This document shows positions 56,047-64,000 of a DNA stretch of 64,000 bases, one piece after another. Positions within the stretch are counted from its first letter, which is position 1; the number at the start of each line of letters is the position of its first letter. A program made the translations under genes and the position numbers. The DNA is from Brucella grignonensis (GTDB taxonomy: Bacteria > Pseudomonadota > Alphaproteobacteria > Rhizobiales > Rhizobiaceae). The stretch is taken from contig NZ_NNRL01000159.1 of the NCBI RefSeq assembly GCF_002252505.1, forward strand, positions 62,001 to 126,000, given 5' to 3'. The notes beneath the pieces were generated by a model. The model had not been told where the DNA came from and searched no databases. It saw nothing but the letters and a program-made list of their open reading frames with translations.

Positions 56047-57555
56047 ATGGCTGAACCGGAAACCTGCGATCTGTTTGTGATTGGCGGCGGTATCAATGGC
56101 GCGGGCGTTGCTCGCGATGCGGCTGGACGCGGCCTCAAAGTTGTACTGGCAGAAAAAGACGACCTCGCAGAAGGCACTTCATCACGCTCCGGCAAGCTTG
56201 TGCATGGTGGCCTGCGCTATCTCGAATATTACGAATTTCGCCTTGTGCGCGAAGCTTTGATCGAGCGCGAAGTTCTGTTGAATGCCGCGCCGCATATCAT
56301 CTGGCCGATGCGTTTTGTTCTGCCACACAGCCCGCAAGATCGTCCGGCGTGGCTCGTGCGTCTTGGCCTGTTCCTTTACGATCATCTCGGCGGTCGCAAG
56401 AAACTGCCCGGCACCCGCACGCTTGATCTGAAGCGTGATCCGGAAGGCACACCGATCCTCGACCAATACACCAAGGGCTTTGAATATTCCGATTGCTGGG
56501 TGGATGACGCCCGCCTCGTCGTTCTCAATGCCGTGGGTGCTGCTGAAAAAGGCGCGACCATTCTGACCCGCACGCCAGTTACATCTGCGCGTCGCGAAAA
56601 AGGCGGCTGGATCGTTGAAACCAAGAACCGCGATACTGGCGAAATGCGCAGCTTCCGCGCGCGCTGCATCGTCAACTGCGCAGGCCCATGGGTCACAGAC
56701 GTTATCACCAACGTGGCCGGATCGAACTCTTCGCGCAATGTGCGCCTGGTCAAGGGCAGCCACATCATCGTGCCTAAATTCTGGTCGGGTGCAAATGCCT
56801 ATCTGGTCCAGAACCACGACAAGCGCGTGATCTTCATCAATCCATATGAAGGCGACAAGGCGCTCATCGGCACCACCGATATCGCTTATGAAGGCCGCGC
56901 AGAAGACGTCAGCGCAGACGAAAAAGAAATCGATTACCTGCTCACCGCAGTAAACCGCTATTTCAAGGAAAAGCTTAGGCGCGAAGACGTGCTGCACAGC
57001 TTCTCCGGCGTACGCCCACTGTTCGATGACGGCAAGGGCAACCCATCGGCTGTCACCCGCGACTATGTTTTCGATCTTGATGAGACCAGCGACGCCCCTC
57101 TCCTCAACGTGTTTGGCGGCAAGATCACCACGTTCCGCGAACTCGCAGAGCGCGGTATGCATCGTCTCAAGCACATCTTCCCGAATATGGGCGGCGACTG
57201 GACGCATGATGCACCATTGCCGGGCGGCGAAATCGCCAATGCTGACTTTGAGACTTTTGCAAACAGCCTGCGTGACAGCTACCCATGGATGCCACGCAAA
57301 CTGGCTCTGCATTATGGTCGTCTCTATGGTGCGCGCACCAAAGACGTAGTTGCAGGTGCATCTGATCTTAACGGTCTTGGACAGCATTTCGGCGGCAATC
57401 TCTATGAGGCTGAAGTCCGCTATCTCGTGTCGAAAGAATGGGCGAAGACGGCAAATGATATCCTCTATCGCCGCACCAAGCACTATCTGCACCTGACCGA
57501 AGCCGAACGGGCCGCATTCATTGCATGGTTCGACAACGCCAAACTTGCTGCATAA
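56047..57555 (+). CDS. eryB: Erythritol-phosphate dehydrogenase
   Basis: A 502-residue FAD enzyme of the GlpD family that oxidises L-erythritol-4-phosphate to L-3-tetrulose-4-phosphate. Features: CDLFVIGGGINGAGVARDAAGRGLKVVLAEKDDLAEGTSSRSG (FAD motif), LVHGGLRYLEYYEF, VNCAGPWVTDVITN, ALIGTTDIAYEG, HSFSGVRPLFDDG. GAAGGAG six bases upstream supports ATG 56047 rather than 56014. It lies between eryA and eryC. Confidence 0.94.
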   Translation: MAEPETCDLFVIGGGINGAGVARDAAGRGLKVVLAEKDDLAEGTSSRSGKLVHGGLRYLEYYEFRLVREALIEREVLLNAAPHIIWPMRFVLPHSPQDRPAWLVRLGLFLYDHLGGRKKLPGTRTLDLKRDPEGTPILDQYTKGFEYSDCWVDDARLVVLNAVGAAEKGATILTRTPVTSARREKGGWIVETKNRDTGEMRSFRARCIVNCAGPWVTDVITNVAGSNSSRNVRLVKGSHIIVPKFWSGANAYLVQNHDKRVIFINPYEGDKALIGTTDIAYEGRAEDVSADEKEIDYLLTAVNRYFKEKLRREDVLHSFSGVRPLFDDGKGNPSAVTRDYVFDLDETSDAPLLNVFGGKITTFRELAERGMHRLKHIFPNMGGDWTHDAPLPGGEIANADFETFANSLRDSYPWMPRKLALHYGRLYGARTKDVVAGASDLNGLGQHFGGNLYEAEVRYLVSKEWAKTANDILYRRTKHYLHLTEAERAAFIAWFDNAKLAA

Positions 57556-57576
57556 AGCGCGACAATCGAGGACACC

Positions 57577-58509
57577 ATGGCCCTTACGCTTTCGCTGAAC
57601 ACCAATCCGCTTGTAAACCGCTTTGCGGAGCCGGATGATCTGATCGAAACCGTTGCGCGCGATCTGCGCCTGCGTGATTTGCAGCTCACGCACGAGTTCA
57701 TCAATCCGAGCTGGCAGGCTTCGACCATTCGTCGCCTGACGCGCGACATGGACAAGGCTTTGCAGCGCACCGGCGTCCGCGTGACCTCCGGCATGACCGG
57801 TCCTTATGGTCGTCTCAACCATTTCGGTCATCCGGACAGCGATGTGCGCCGCTATTATGTCGACTGGTTCAAGACTTTTGCCGATATTATCGGCGATCTC
57901 GGCGGCAAATCGGTCGGCACACAGTTTGCGATTTTCACCTACAAGGATTTTGACAATCCTGAACGCAGAGAAGAGCTGATCGAGATCGCGATCGACTGCT
58001 GGGCGGAAGTTGCCGAACATGCGAAACGTGCCGGTCTCGAATATGTCTTCTGGGAGCCGATGAGCATTGGCCGTGAATTTGGCGACACAATCGCTGAAAG
58101 CATCAAGCTTCAGGACCGCCTCACGGCTGCCAATATGGCAATTCCAATGTGGATGATGGCCGACATTGATCATGGCGATGTTACTTCGTCGAACTCTGAC
58201 GATTTCGACCCATATGCATGGGCGCGTGCCGTACCGAGGGTCTCGCCGATCATCCACATTAAGCAGAGCCTTATGGATAAGGGTGGCCATCGTCCGTTCA
58301 CGGCAGCCTTCAATGCCAAGGGCCGTATTCAGCCCGAGCCGCTACTCAAGGCGTTCGCCGAAGGCGGTGCTGTGGACAATGAAATCTGCCTTGAGCTGTC
58401 GTTCAAGGAACGCGAGCCAAACGACCGTGAAGTCATTCCGCAAATTGCGGAAAGTGTGGCCTTCTGGGCACCGCACATTGACACGGGTGCAAGCGACTTG
58501 AAAATATAA
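57577..58509 (+). CDS. eryC: Tetrulose-4-phosphate racemase
   Basis: A 310-residue xylose-isomerase-like TIM-barrel protein. Once called a dehydrogenase, EryC was shown in Brucella to racemise L- to D-3-tetrulose-4-phosphate. Visible segments: LQLTHEFINPSW, SGMTGPYGRLNHFGHPD, YVFWEPMSIGREFGD, MMADIDHGD, IHIKQSL, CLELSFKE; these supply Glu, Asp, His and Glu of a metal site. Gap of 21 bp from eryB. Confidence 0.92.
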   Translation: MALTLSLNTNPLVNRFAEPDDLIETVARDLRLRDLQLTHEFINPSWQASTIRRLTRDMDKALQRTGVRVTSGMTGPYGRLNHFGHPDSDVRRYYVDWFKTFADIIGDLGGKSVGTQFAIFTYKDFDNPERREELIEIAIDCWAEVAEHAKRAGLEYVFWEPMSIGREFGDTIAESIKLQDRLTAANMAIPMWMMADIDHGDVTSSNSDDFDPYAWARAVPRVSPIIHIKQSLMDKGGHRPFTAAFNAKGRIQPEPLLKAFAEGGAVDNEICLELSFKEREPNDREVIPQIAESVAFWAPHIDTGASDLKI

Positions 58510-58551
58510 CCTCAAGAAAAGAATAAAGAATCGGGAGCAGGCAGCGCGAAA

Positions 58552-59487
58552 ATGGCAGATTCAGACGATTCCTTAGCCCTTCGTGCTGCCTGGCTCCATT
58601 TCATTGCAGGTATGACTCAGTCGACCGTTGCAAAGCGGCTCGGAATACCTTCCGTGAAGGCACACCGCCTCATTGCCAAGGCCGTTGCAGACGGCGCGGT
58701 CAAGGTGACAATCGACGGTGACATCACCGAATGCATCAATCTCGAAAACCAGCTCGCAGAACAGTATAATCTCGAATATTGCGAAGTCACACCCGATCTC
58801 GGTGAAGAAGCCCTGCCCTTGCTTTCGTTGGGAAATGCTGGTGCAGAGTTCCTTCGTCGCGAAATCGAGCATGGCGATCATGAGGTAATTGGCCTTGGTC
58901 ATGGCCGCACACTTTCAGCAGCCGTCAGTCAGATGCCACGCGTGGCTGCCAAGGATTTGCAGTTCGTATCGCTGCTTGGCGGCCTCACACGAGACTTTGC
59001 CGCCAACCCGCATGACGTGATGCATCGCATTGCTGAGAAGACCGGCAGGCCCGCTTACGTGATGCCGGTACCCTTCTTCGCCAACACGGCTGAAGATCGC
59101 GAAGTGTTGCTGGCGCAAAAGGGTGTCACCAGCGTCTTTGAAATGGGGTGCCGCGCCGAGCTGAAAATCGTCGGTATCGGCACAGTCGACGCGCACGCGC
59201 AGCTCGTCACATCCGGCGTGATTGATCTGTCTGAAATGGAAGAGATCGCAGAGCGCGGCGGTATTGGCGAAATGCTTGGACACTTCTTCGATATAAACGG
59301 CACGCGTCTTGAAACTGGACTGACGGCCCGCACCATCGCGGCATCGGTGGAAAATGCCGATATGAGCCGTATCATCGGGCTGGCTGGCGGTCTTTCCAAA
59401 GCCGACGCCATCCGCGCCGTCCTCAAAAGCGGTCGCCTTTACGGGCTGATCACCGATGAGCGCACCGCAAAGGCGTTGCTGCATTAA
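58552..59487 (+). CDS. eryD: Erythritol operon regulator (SorC/DeoR family)
   Basis: A 311-residue regulator with an N-terminal HTH (ALRAAWLHFIAGMTQSTVAKRLGIPSVKAHRLIAKAVADG, about 8-48) and a sugar-binding SorC C-terminal domain (VIGLGHGRTLSAAVSQMP, VSLLGGLTRDFA, GIGTVDAHAQLVTSG, ITDERTAKALL). In Brucella it represses eryABCD and is relieved by erythritol. Fourth gene of the operon; the spacer after it carries a strong palindrome. Confidence 0.93.
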   Translation: MADSDDSLALRAAWLHFIAGMTQSTVAKRLGIPSVKAHRLIAKAVADGAVKVTIDGDITECINLENQLAEQYNLEYCEVTPDLGEEALPLLSLGNAGAEFLRREIEHGDHEVIGLGHGRTLSAAVSQMPRVAAKDLQFVSLLGGLTRDFAANPHDVMHRIAEKTGRPAYVMPVPFFANTAEDREVLLAQKGVTSVFEMGCRAELKIVGIGTVDAHAQLVTSGVIDLSEMEEIAERGGIGEMLGHFFDINGTRLETGLTARTIAASVENADMSRIIGLAGGLSKADAIRAVLKSGRLYGLITDERTAKALLH

Positions 59488-59508
59488 AACAGCATCGATC
59501 AACAAAAT

Positions 59509-59553
59509 ATCACAAAATCACATTTTATATGGATTGTTTTGTGATTTTGTGAT
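59509..59553. promoter_or_regulatory. DeoR-type operator: four TGTGAT boxes in an inverted pair
   Basis: ATCACAAAATCACA (59509-59522) and its exact complement TGTGATTTTGTGAT (59540-59553) are 17 bp apart. Each arm holds two TGTGAT boxes. It lies 45 bp before the DeoR-family gene and so is the likely autoregulatory operator for the deoR-eryH-eryI unit. Confidence 0.75.
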
Positions 59554-59597
59554 TTAAGTTTGTGTAATAATAAATATGCTCTGGGATCGGAAATTCC

Positions 59598-60359
59598 GTG
59601 AAACGCGACGAAAGAAGACAGGCGATCATCAATCTGTTGATTGAAAATCATGCGGTCGATCTCGATGATCTTTCCGAGCGTTTTGCAGTTTCCAAGATGA
59701 CCATCCATCGCGATCTGGATTCGCTTGAAGAATCCGGCGTGCTGCGCAAAGTACGCGGCGGCGCAACCATGGATGCAGGCTCTCAGTTTGAAAGCGATTT
59801 CCGTTTTCGCGTGCAACAAGACAATGAAGCCAAGATCGAGATGGGCCGCGCAGCTCTTGAGCTGATTGAGCCCGGCATGACCGTGATGATCAATGACGGC
59901 TCCACTGCTGCGGTTCTGGGCAGCATGTTGATTGAAAAACGTCCACTGACGGTGATCACCAACAATGCGGTCATCATCGAGAACCTCAAGGGCGAAGGCG
60001 GCATCAATCTGATTGCGCTCGGCGGTGTATTTTCTGCGAAATTCAATGCCTTCTTTGGCCTGCTGACCGAGGAAGCCCTTTCGAAACTCAGCGCGGACAT
60101 TGCCTTCATTTCCGCGCCTGCAGTCAATGGACGTCTCGTCTATCACATGGATGAAAACGTCGTTCGCACCAAGCGAGCCATGACTGCATCCGCAACACGC
60201 ACATGCCTTTTGGTCAACCACCAGCGTTTCCGCCGCACGGCCCTGCATGTGATGGCTGACCTTGGCGACTTTGATGCCATCATCACGGATAAATCTCCGG
60301 GCGATGCGCTTGTAGCCGAACTCGAGCCAGCAGGTATCAAACTGACAATCGCAGAATAG
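59598..60359 (+). CDS. DeoR-family regulator of the eryH-eryI unit
   Basis: A 253-residue regulator with a DeoR HTH (RRQAIINLLIENHAVDLDDLSERFAVSKMTIHRDLDSLEESGVLRKVRGGAT, residues 6-57) and a DeoRC effector domain (MINDGSTAAVLGSML, TVITNNAVIIENL, LLVNHQRFRRTALH). It starts with GTG, with a weak upstream site. It precedes eryH with a 44-bp gap. The effector is likely a tetrulose phosphate. The second DeoR gene at 48260-49108 is a distant relative. Confidence 0.9.
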   Translation: MKRDERRQAIINLLIENHAVDLDDLSERFAVSKMTIHRDLDSLEESGVLRKVRGGATMDAGSQFESDFRFRVQQDNEAKIEMGRAALELIEPGMTVMINDGSTAAVLGSMLIEKRPLTVITNNAVIIENLKGEGGINLIALGGVFSAKFNAFFGLLTEEALSKLSADIAFISAPAVNGRLVYHMDENVVRTKRAMTASATRTCLLVNHQRFRRTALHVMADLGDFDAIITDKSPGDALVAELEPAGIKLTIAE

Positions 60360-60403
60360 GTTCTGCGCCACCGCATTCACACGAGAAGAAAGACCATTCA
60401 AGC

Positions 60404-61174
60404 ATGTCCAAATTCTGGGTAGGTACGAGCTGGAAAATGAACAAGACGCTGGCCGAAGCCCGTGTTTTCGCGAACGCGCTCAAGGACGCTGACAGCAGCC
60501 GTTCGGTAGACATTCAGCGCTTTGTCATTCCGCCGTTTACCTCAGTTCGTGAAGTAAAGGAAATCCTGTCGGACACATCGGTCAAGGTCGGCGCGCAGAA
60601 CATGCACTGGGCTGATCAAGGTGCATGGACCGGCGAAATTTCACCGCTGATGCTCAAAGATTGCAATCTCGATATCGTTGAACTCGGCCATTCCGAGCGT
60701 CGCGAGCATTTTGGTGAAACCAACGAAACCGTTGGCCTCAAGGTTGAAGCAGCTGTTCGCCATGGTCTGATCCCGCTTATCTGCATTGGTGAAACGCTGG
60801 AAGACCGCGAAAGCGGACGTGCCGCAGAAGTGCTGGCAGAAGAAGTGCGAGGCGCACTTTCCAAGCTTTCAGACGAACAGAAGAAAGCCGAAATCCTGTT
60901 TGCCTATGAGCCAGTATGGGCGATTGGCGAAAATGGCATTCCTGCTTCTGCCGACTATGCCGATGACCGTCAGGCCGAAATCATTGCTGTTGCGGAAGGC
61001 ATCCTTGGCCGTCGCGTACCTTGCCTTTATGGCGGCTCGGTCAATCCCGGCAATTGCGAAGAACTCATTGCCTGCCCGCATATCGATGGCCTGTTTATCG
61101 GTCGTTCGGCATGGAACGTGGAAGGCTATCTCGACATTCTGGCCAAATGCGCCAAGAAAATTGAAGCTAATTAA
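60404..61174 (+). CDS. eryH: D-3-tetrulose-4-phosphate isomerase (TpiA2)
   Basis: A 256-residue triosephosphate-isomerase homolog keeping the catalytic set: Lys in [12 protein letters not shown], His in [14 protein letters not shown], Glu in [12 protein letters not shown], and phosphate-binding [12 protein letters not shown]. In Brucella it isomerises D-3-tetrulose-4-phosphate to D-erythrulose-4-phosphate in erythritol use. Its place between the DeoR gene and eryI fits that role, not glycolysis. Confidence 0.93.
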   Translation: MSKFWVGTSWKMNKTLAEARVFANALKDADSSRSVDIQRFVIPPFTSVREVKEILSDTSVKVGAQNMHWADQGAWTGEISPLMLKDCNLDIVELGHSERREHFGETNETVGLKVEAAVRHGLIPLICIGETLEDRESGRAAEVLAEEVRGALSKLSDEQKKAEILFAYEPVWAIGENGIPASADYADDRQAEIIAVAEGILGRRVPCLYGGSVNPGNCEELIACPHIDGLFIGRSAWNVEGYLDILAKCAKKIEAN

Positions 61175-61185
61175 GGAGCATTATC

Positions 61186-61641
61186 ATGAAAGTAGCAGTA
61201 GCAGGCGACAGCGCCGGTGAAGGTCTGGCCAAGGTTCTTGCAGATTATCTGAAGGATCGTTTTGAAGTGTCCGAAATCTCCCGCACCGACGCTGGCGCAG
61301 ATGCATTCTACGCCAATCTTTCGGACCGCGTTGCATCCGCCGTTCTCGACGGTACCTATGACCGCGCAATTCTGGTTTGCGGCACCGGTATCGGTGTTTG
61401 CATTGCAGCCAACAAGGTTCCAGGCATCCGCGCAGCACTGACGCACGACACCTATTCAGCAGAACGTGCAGCACTTTCCAACAACGCGCAGATCATCACC
61501 ATGGGCGCACGCGTTATTGGTTCGGAAGTTGCAAAGACCATTGCTGATGCATTCCTTGCACAGACCTTTGACGAAAACGGTCGTTCGGCTGGAAATGTTG
61601 ATGCGATCAACGAAGTTGACGCCAAGTACAACAAGTGCTGA
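61186..61641 (+). CDS. eryI: D-erythrose-4-phosphate isomerase (RpiB-like)
   Basis: A 151-residue RpiB/LacAB family isomerase with [15 protein letters not shown] at the start, the catalytic Cys in [25 protein letters not shown], and [19 protein letters not shown]. It makes D-erythrose-4-phosphate, which enters the pentose-phosphate and aromatic pathways. Gap of 11 bp from eryH. A strong terminator follows at 61709. Confidence 0.93.
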   Translation: MKVAVAGDSAGEGLAKVLADYLKDRFEVSEISRTDAGADAFYANLSDRVASAVLDGTYDRAILVCGTGIGVCIAANKVPGIRAALTHDTYSAERAALSNNAQIITMGARVIGSEVAKTIADAFLAQTFDENGRSAGNVDAINEVDAKYNKC

Positions 61642-61708
61642 TTGTCTAAGCAGAGCCCCAAAAAGTTGGCAGACTTTTTGGACAAGGCGATGCTCCAAAA
61701 ATACAGAA

Positions 61709-61735
61709 AGCGGCGGGTTTCCCCGCCGCTTTTTT
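61709..61735 (+). terminator. Intrinsic terminator after eryI
   Basis: AGCGGCGGG - TTTC - CCCGCCGCT followed by TTTTT. It lies between convergent eryI and fba and ends the ery downstream unit. Confidence 0.9.
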
Positions 61736-61752
61736 CTTTTAAGCTAAAGAAT

Positions 61753-62817
61753 TTAGCTAAACTTCGGGTCCAGCGTACCGTCGCGATAACGCTTTGCCAT
61801 GTCTGACAGTGGGATTGGGCGAATGGACTGAGCATGGCCAGCGGTGCCGAACTGCTCGAAGCGATCCTTGCAGAGCTTGGTCATCGCAGCCATTGCTGGC
61901 TTGAGATATTTACGCGGATCAAACTCGCTTGGATCTTCCTGCAACACGCGGCGGATCTGGCCCGTCAGCGCCATACGGTTGTCCGTATCGATGTTGATCT
62001 TGCGCACGCCATGCTTGATGCCGCGCTGGATTTCTTCAACAGGCACACCCCAGGTTGGCTTCATCTTGCCGCCATACTTGTTGATGATTTCCTGCAAATC
62101 TTCCGGCACAGACGACGAACCATGCATGACAAGATGCGTGTTTGGCAGCTTGCGATGGATTTCTTCGATCACATTCATCGCCAGCACTGAACCATCAGGC
62201 TTGCGGCTGAACTTGTAAGCGCCATGCGATGTGCCCATAGCGATTGCCAGTGCATCGACCTTGGTTTCGCGAACGAATTTCACAGCTTCATCCGGATCGG
62301 TCAGAAGCTGGTCATGCGAAAGCTGGCCTTCGGCACCATGACCGTCTTCTGCTTCACCCATGCCGGTTTCGAGTGAACCGAGAACACCCAGCTCACCTTC
62401 AACCGAAATACCGCCAAGATGGGACATTTCACTGACCTGACGCGTAACGGAGACATTGTAGTCCCAGTCAGCCGGGGTCTTGCCATCGGCCTTGAGCGAG
62501 CCGTCCATCATGACGGAGGTAAAGCCTGCCTGAATTGCGGTCATGCAAGTGGCGGCTTCATTGCCGTGATCAAGATGCACGCAAACAGGAATATGCGGAT
62601 AGATTTCCGTGACCGCATCCATCATGTGGCGCAGCATGATATCGTTCGCATAGGAACGCGCACCGCGCGAAGCCTGCAGGATCACCGGCGCATTGGTCGC
62701 ATCCGCCGCTTCCATAATGGCAAGCGCCTGTTCCATGTTGTTGATGTTGAAAGCCGGAACACCATAGCTGTGTTCAGCAGCGTGGTCGAGCAATTGCCGC
62801 AGCGTAATACGCGCCAT
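61753..62817 (-). CDS. fba: Class II fructose-1,6-bisphosphate aldolase
   Basis: A 354-residue zinc-dependent aldolase of the Calvin/type B subgroup. Zinc ligands are in HLDHGN (residues about 81-86), [10 protein letters not shown] and [22 protein letters not shown] contributes the phosphate site and a ligand His, and [13 protein letters not shown] is typical of the C-terminal barrel. It follows fbp by 15 bp on the minus strand. Together with fbp it runs gluconeogenic carbon to hexose phosphate. Confidence 0.95.
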   Translation of the reverse strand: MARITLRQLLDHAAEHSYGVPAFNINNMEQALAIMEAADATNAPVILQASRGARSYANDIMLRHMMDAVTEIYPHIPVCVHLDHGNEAATCMTAIQAGFTSVMMDGSLKADGKTPADWDYNVSVTRQVSEMSHLGGISVEGELGVLGSLETGMGEAEDGHGAEGQLSHDQLLTDPDEAVKFVRETKVDALAIAMGTSHGAYKFSRKPDGSVLAMNVIEEIHRKLPNTHLVMHGSSSVPEDLQEIINKYGGKMKPTWGVPVEEIQRGIKHGVRKINIDTDNRMALTGQIRRVLQEDPSEFDPRKYLKPAMAAMTKLCKDRFEQFGTAGHAQSIRPIPLSDMAKRYRDGTLDPKFS

Positions 62818-62832
62818 TTCAGTTTCTCCTAA

Positions 62833-63864
62833 TTAGTTGCGCGAACGCGCGTAATACTCACCAAGAACGTCGACTTCTTCCGCAACACCGAACACCAGCG
62901 CGCTGCGCTCGTGATAGGTTTCGGGAACGATATCGAGGATCGGTGTGGAACCATTGGTCGCCTTGCCACCAGCCTGCTGGCTGAGGAAAGCAATCGGATT
63001 GGCTTCATAAACGAGGCGTAGACGGCCTTTCTCATAGCCCGGACGCGCATCGTCCACGTAGAAGAAGATGCCGCCGCGCTGCATGATGCGATGCATGTCG
63101 CCGACAGCCGCACCCAACCAGCGCATATTGAAATTGCGCCCGCGCGGACCATCCTTGCCGTTGTAGCAATCGTCAACATAAGCCTTCATGCCGGCCGAGA
63201 GATGACGATAAACGGATGCGTTATAGGCGAGATCGGATGTACGCTCCGGAAGCATAACGTTCTTGCGGGTGATCTGGAAAATACCGTCCACCGGATCGAG
63301 TGTTGCAAAAAGCACGCCTTCACCAACCGAGAACGCGAGATCGATAGAATTACCGAACGACACATAACCCGCTGCCAGCTGACGATTGCCGGGCTGAAGG
63401 AAAGGCTCTGCCGTATCTGCCGGGAAAATTGAAAAGATAGTGCCAAGCGGCGCGCCAAGACCAACATTGCCGGAACCATCGAGCGGGTCGATTGCCACGG
63501 CAACCAGACCATCAGCCTTACCCGGAACCGGAAGGTCCGCTTCCTCGGAGAGAACCGATGCGGCACCAGCCGCAATCAGCAACTCAACGAAAAGATTGTG
63601 CGAACCAACATCAATGCTCTTCTGCTGGTCCTGATCGCTGTTCACGCCGACCAGTTTGCCCGGATCGCCGGGAAGAGAACCGCGCGCGATGCGACCGGCA
63701 AGACGGCCTGAACCTGCGAGAATGGCTTTGATTACATTGCTCGTTGCAAGACGCAAGCCATCCTGACCTGCCCAGGTATCGAGATATTCGCCAGCAGCCT
63801 GCGTATCGACACGGTCACTATCGCCAGCCAGAACCAGCGGTGCAAAATTTCCTGCCATCGTCAT
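62833..63864 (-). CDS. fbp: Fructose-1,6-bisphosphatase, class 1
   Basis: A 343-residue phosphatase. Metal and substrate motifs: LSEEADLP (Glu), VAIDPLDGSGNVGLGAPLGTIFSIF (Asp pair), SVGEGVLFATLDPVDGIFQITR. ATG 63864 has GGAG eight bases upstream; the longer frame to 63984 has no family homology. Head of the leftward fbp-fba pair. A Brucella strain lacking both bisphosphatases was reported to still grow on erythritol, so this pair is not required there. Confidence 0.92.
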   Translation of the reverse strand: MTMAGNFAPLVLAGDSDRVDTQAAGEYLDTWAGQDGLRLATSNVIKAILAGSGRLAGRIARGSLPGDPGKLVGVNSDQDQQKSIDVGSHNLFVELLIAAGAASVLSEEADLPVPGKADGLVAVAIDPLDGSGNVGLGAPLGTIFSIFPADTAEPFLQPGNRQLAAGYVSFGNSIDLAFSVGEGVLFATLDPVDGIFQITRKNVMLPERTSDLAYNASVYRHLSAGMKAYVDDCYNGKDGPRGRNFNMRWLGAAVGDMHRIMQRGGIFFYVDDARPGYEKGRLRLVYEANPIAFLSQQAGGKATNGSTPILDIVPETYHERSALVFGVAEEVDVLGEYYARSRN

Positions 63865-64000
63865 TCGCCCTGCTCCCGAAGAAGAGACAGTTGCAGCACG
63901 TTGGAAGTGGGGGAAACGGAATTCATTTACTGGCAATCTCCATGCAGATGTCTTCAAGACACGCCCGATAGTGGGCCGAGACACGGAGGACGTAACACCG
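63865..64000. other. Right edge without recognisable gene
   Basis: The last 136 bp upstream of fbp hold a ribosome-binding site and presumed promoter DNA. No gene, repeat or palindrome can be recognised here. Confidence 0.4.

Noticed and set aside
56182..58290. 702-codon open frame on the minus strand
   Set aside because: It is antisense to eryB and eryC, whose products are clearly recognised; the antisense translation has no family features.
60404..61641. Housekeeping triosephosphate isomerase and ribose-5-phosphate isomerase
   Set aside because: The synteny with eryABCD and deoR matches the characterised EryH and EryI.

Overview
The window looks like part of a replicon from an alphaproteobacterium of the Brucella/Ochrobactrum group. 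The gene order eryABCD - deoR - tpiA2 - rpiB - fba - fbp is the arrangement known from Brucella. Short palindromic intergenic elements of the kind common in Rhizobiales recur throughout. No rRNA, tRNA, CRISPR or prophage genes were seen. The content is mostly accessory carbon catabolism and transport.

Layout. 1-8.2 kb: export genes, namely a truncated RND pump, two EamA transporters and a MarR/EmrB-like/EmrA-like operon. 8.3-11.6 kb: a secreted repeat protein, an ECF sigma/anti-sigma pair and a photolyase. 11.6-14.2 kb: an FGGY pentulose kinase behind an RpiR regulator. 14.3-22.3 kb: one co-directional cluster with an N-formylglutamate amidohydrolase-like enzyme, a TRAP transporter, a glutamine-synthetase-like ligase, an aldehyde dehydrogenase and an iron alcohol dehydrogenase. 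I read it as a possible gamma-glutamylation route for an amine or amino alcohol. 22.5-27 kb: a type III CoA-transferase, a solute-binding-like protein with no signal peptide, an enoyl-CoA hydratase and a LacI regulator. 27.2-32.7 kb: an unassigned sugar operon (SDR, DUF4432, TIM-barrel isomerase, Gfo/Idh) with a divergent LacI regulator.

32.8-44.4 kb: what looks like a complete D-apiose pathway of the RuBisCO-like type: GntR regulator, OiaX (RuBisCO-like), OiaK, ApnO, a ribose-type ABC importer with a DUF2291 lipoprotein, ApsD and ApnL. The expected flow is apiose to apionolactone, apionate, 3-oxo-isoapionate, its 4-phosphate, then 3-phosphoglycerate plus glycolate. A near-identical palindromic site lies upstream of both oiaX and apnO.

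44.5-64 kb: the erythritol region. A leftward operon encodes DUF2291, ABC importer (ATPase, permease, binding protein), DeoR regulator, a second FGGY kinase and a second GlpD-type dehydrogenase. Divergent from it run eryA, eryB, eryC, eryD, a DeoR regulator with a very clean operator, eryH (tpiA2) and eryI (rpiB), turning erythritol into D-erythrose-4-phosphate. Convergent fba and fbp close the window.

Dispersed palindromic elements frequently touch the stop codons of neighbouring genes, and a MITE-like element supplies the stop-codon region of one SDR gene.
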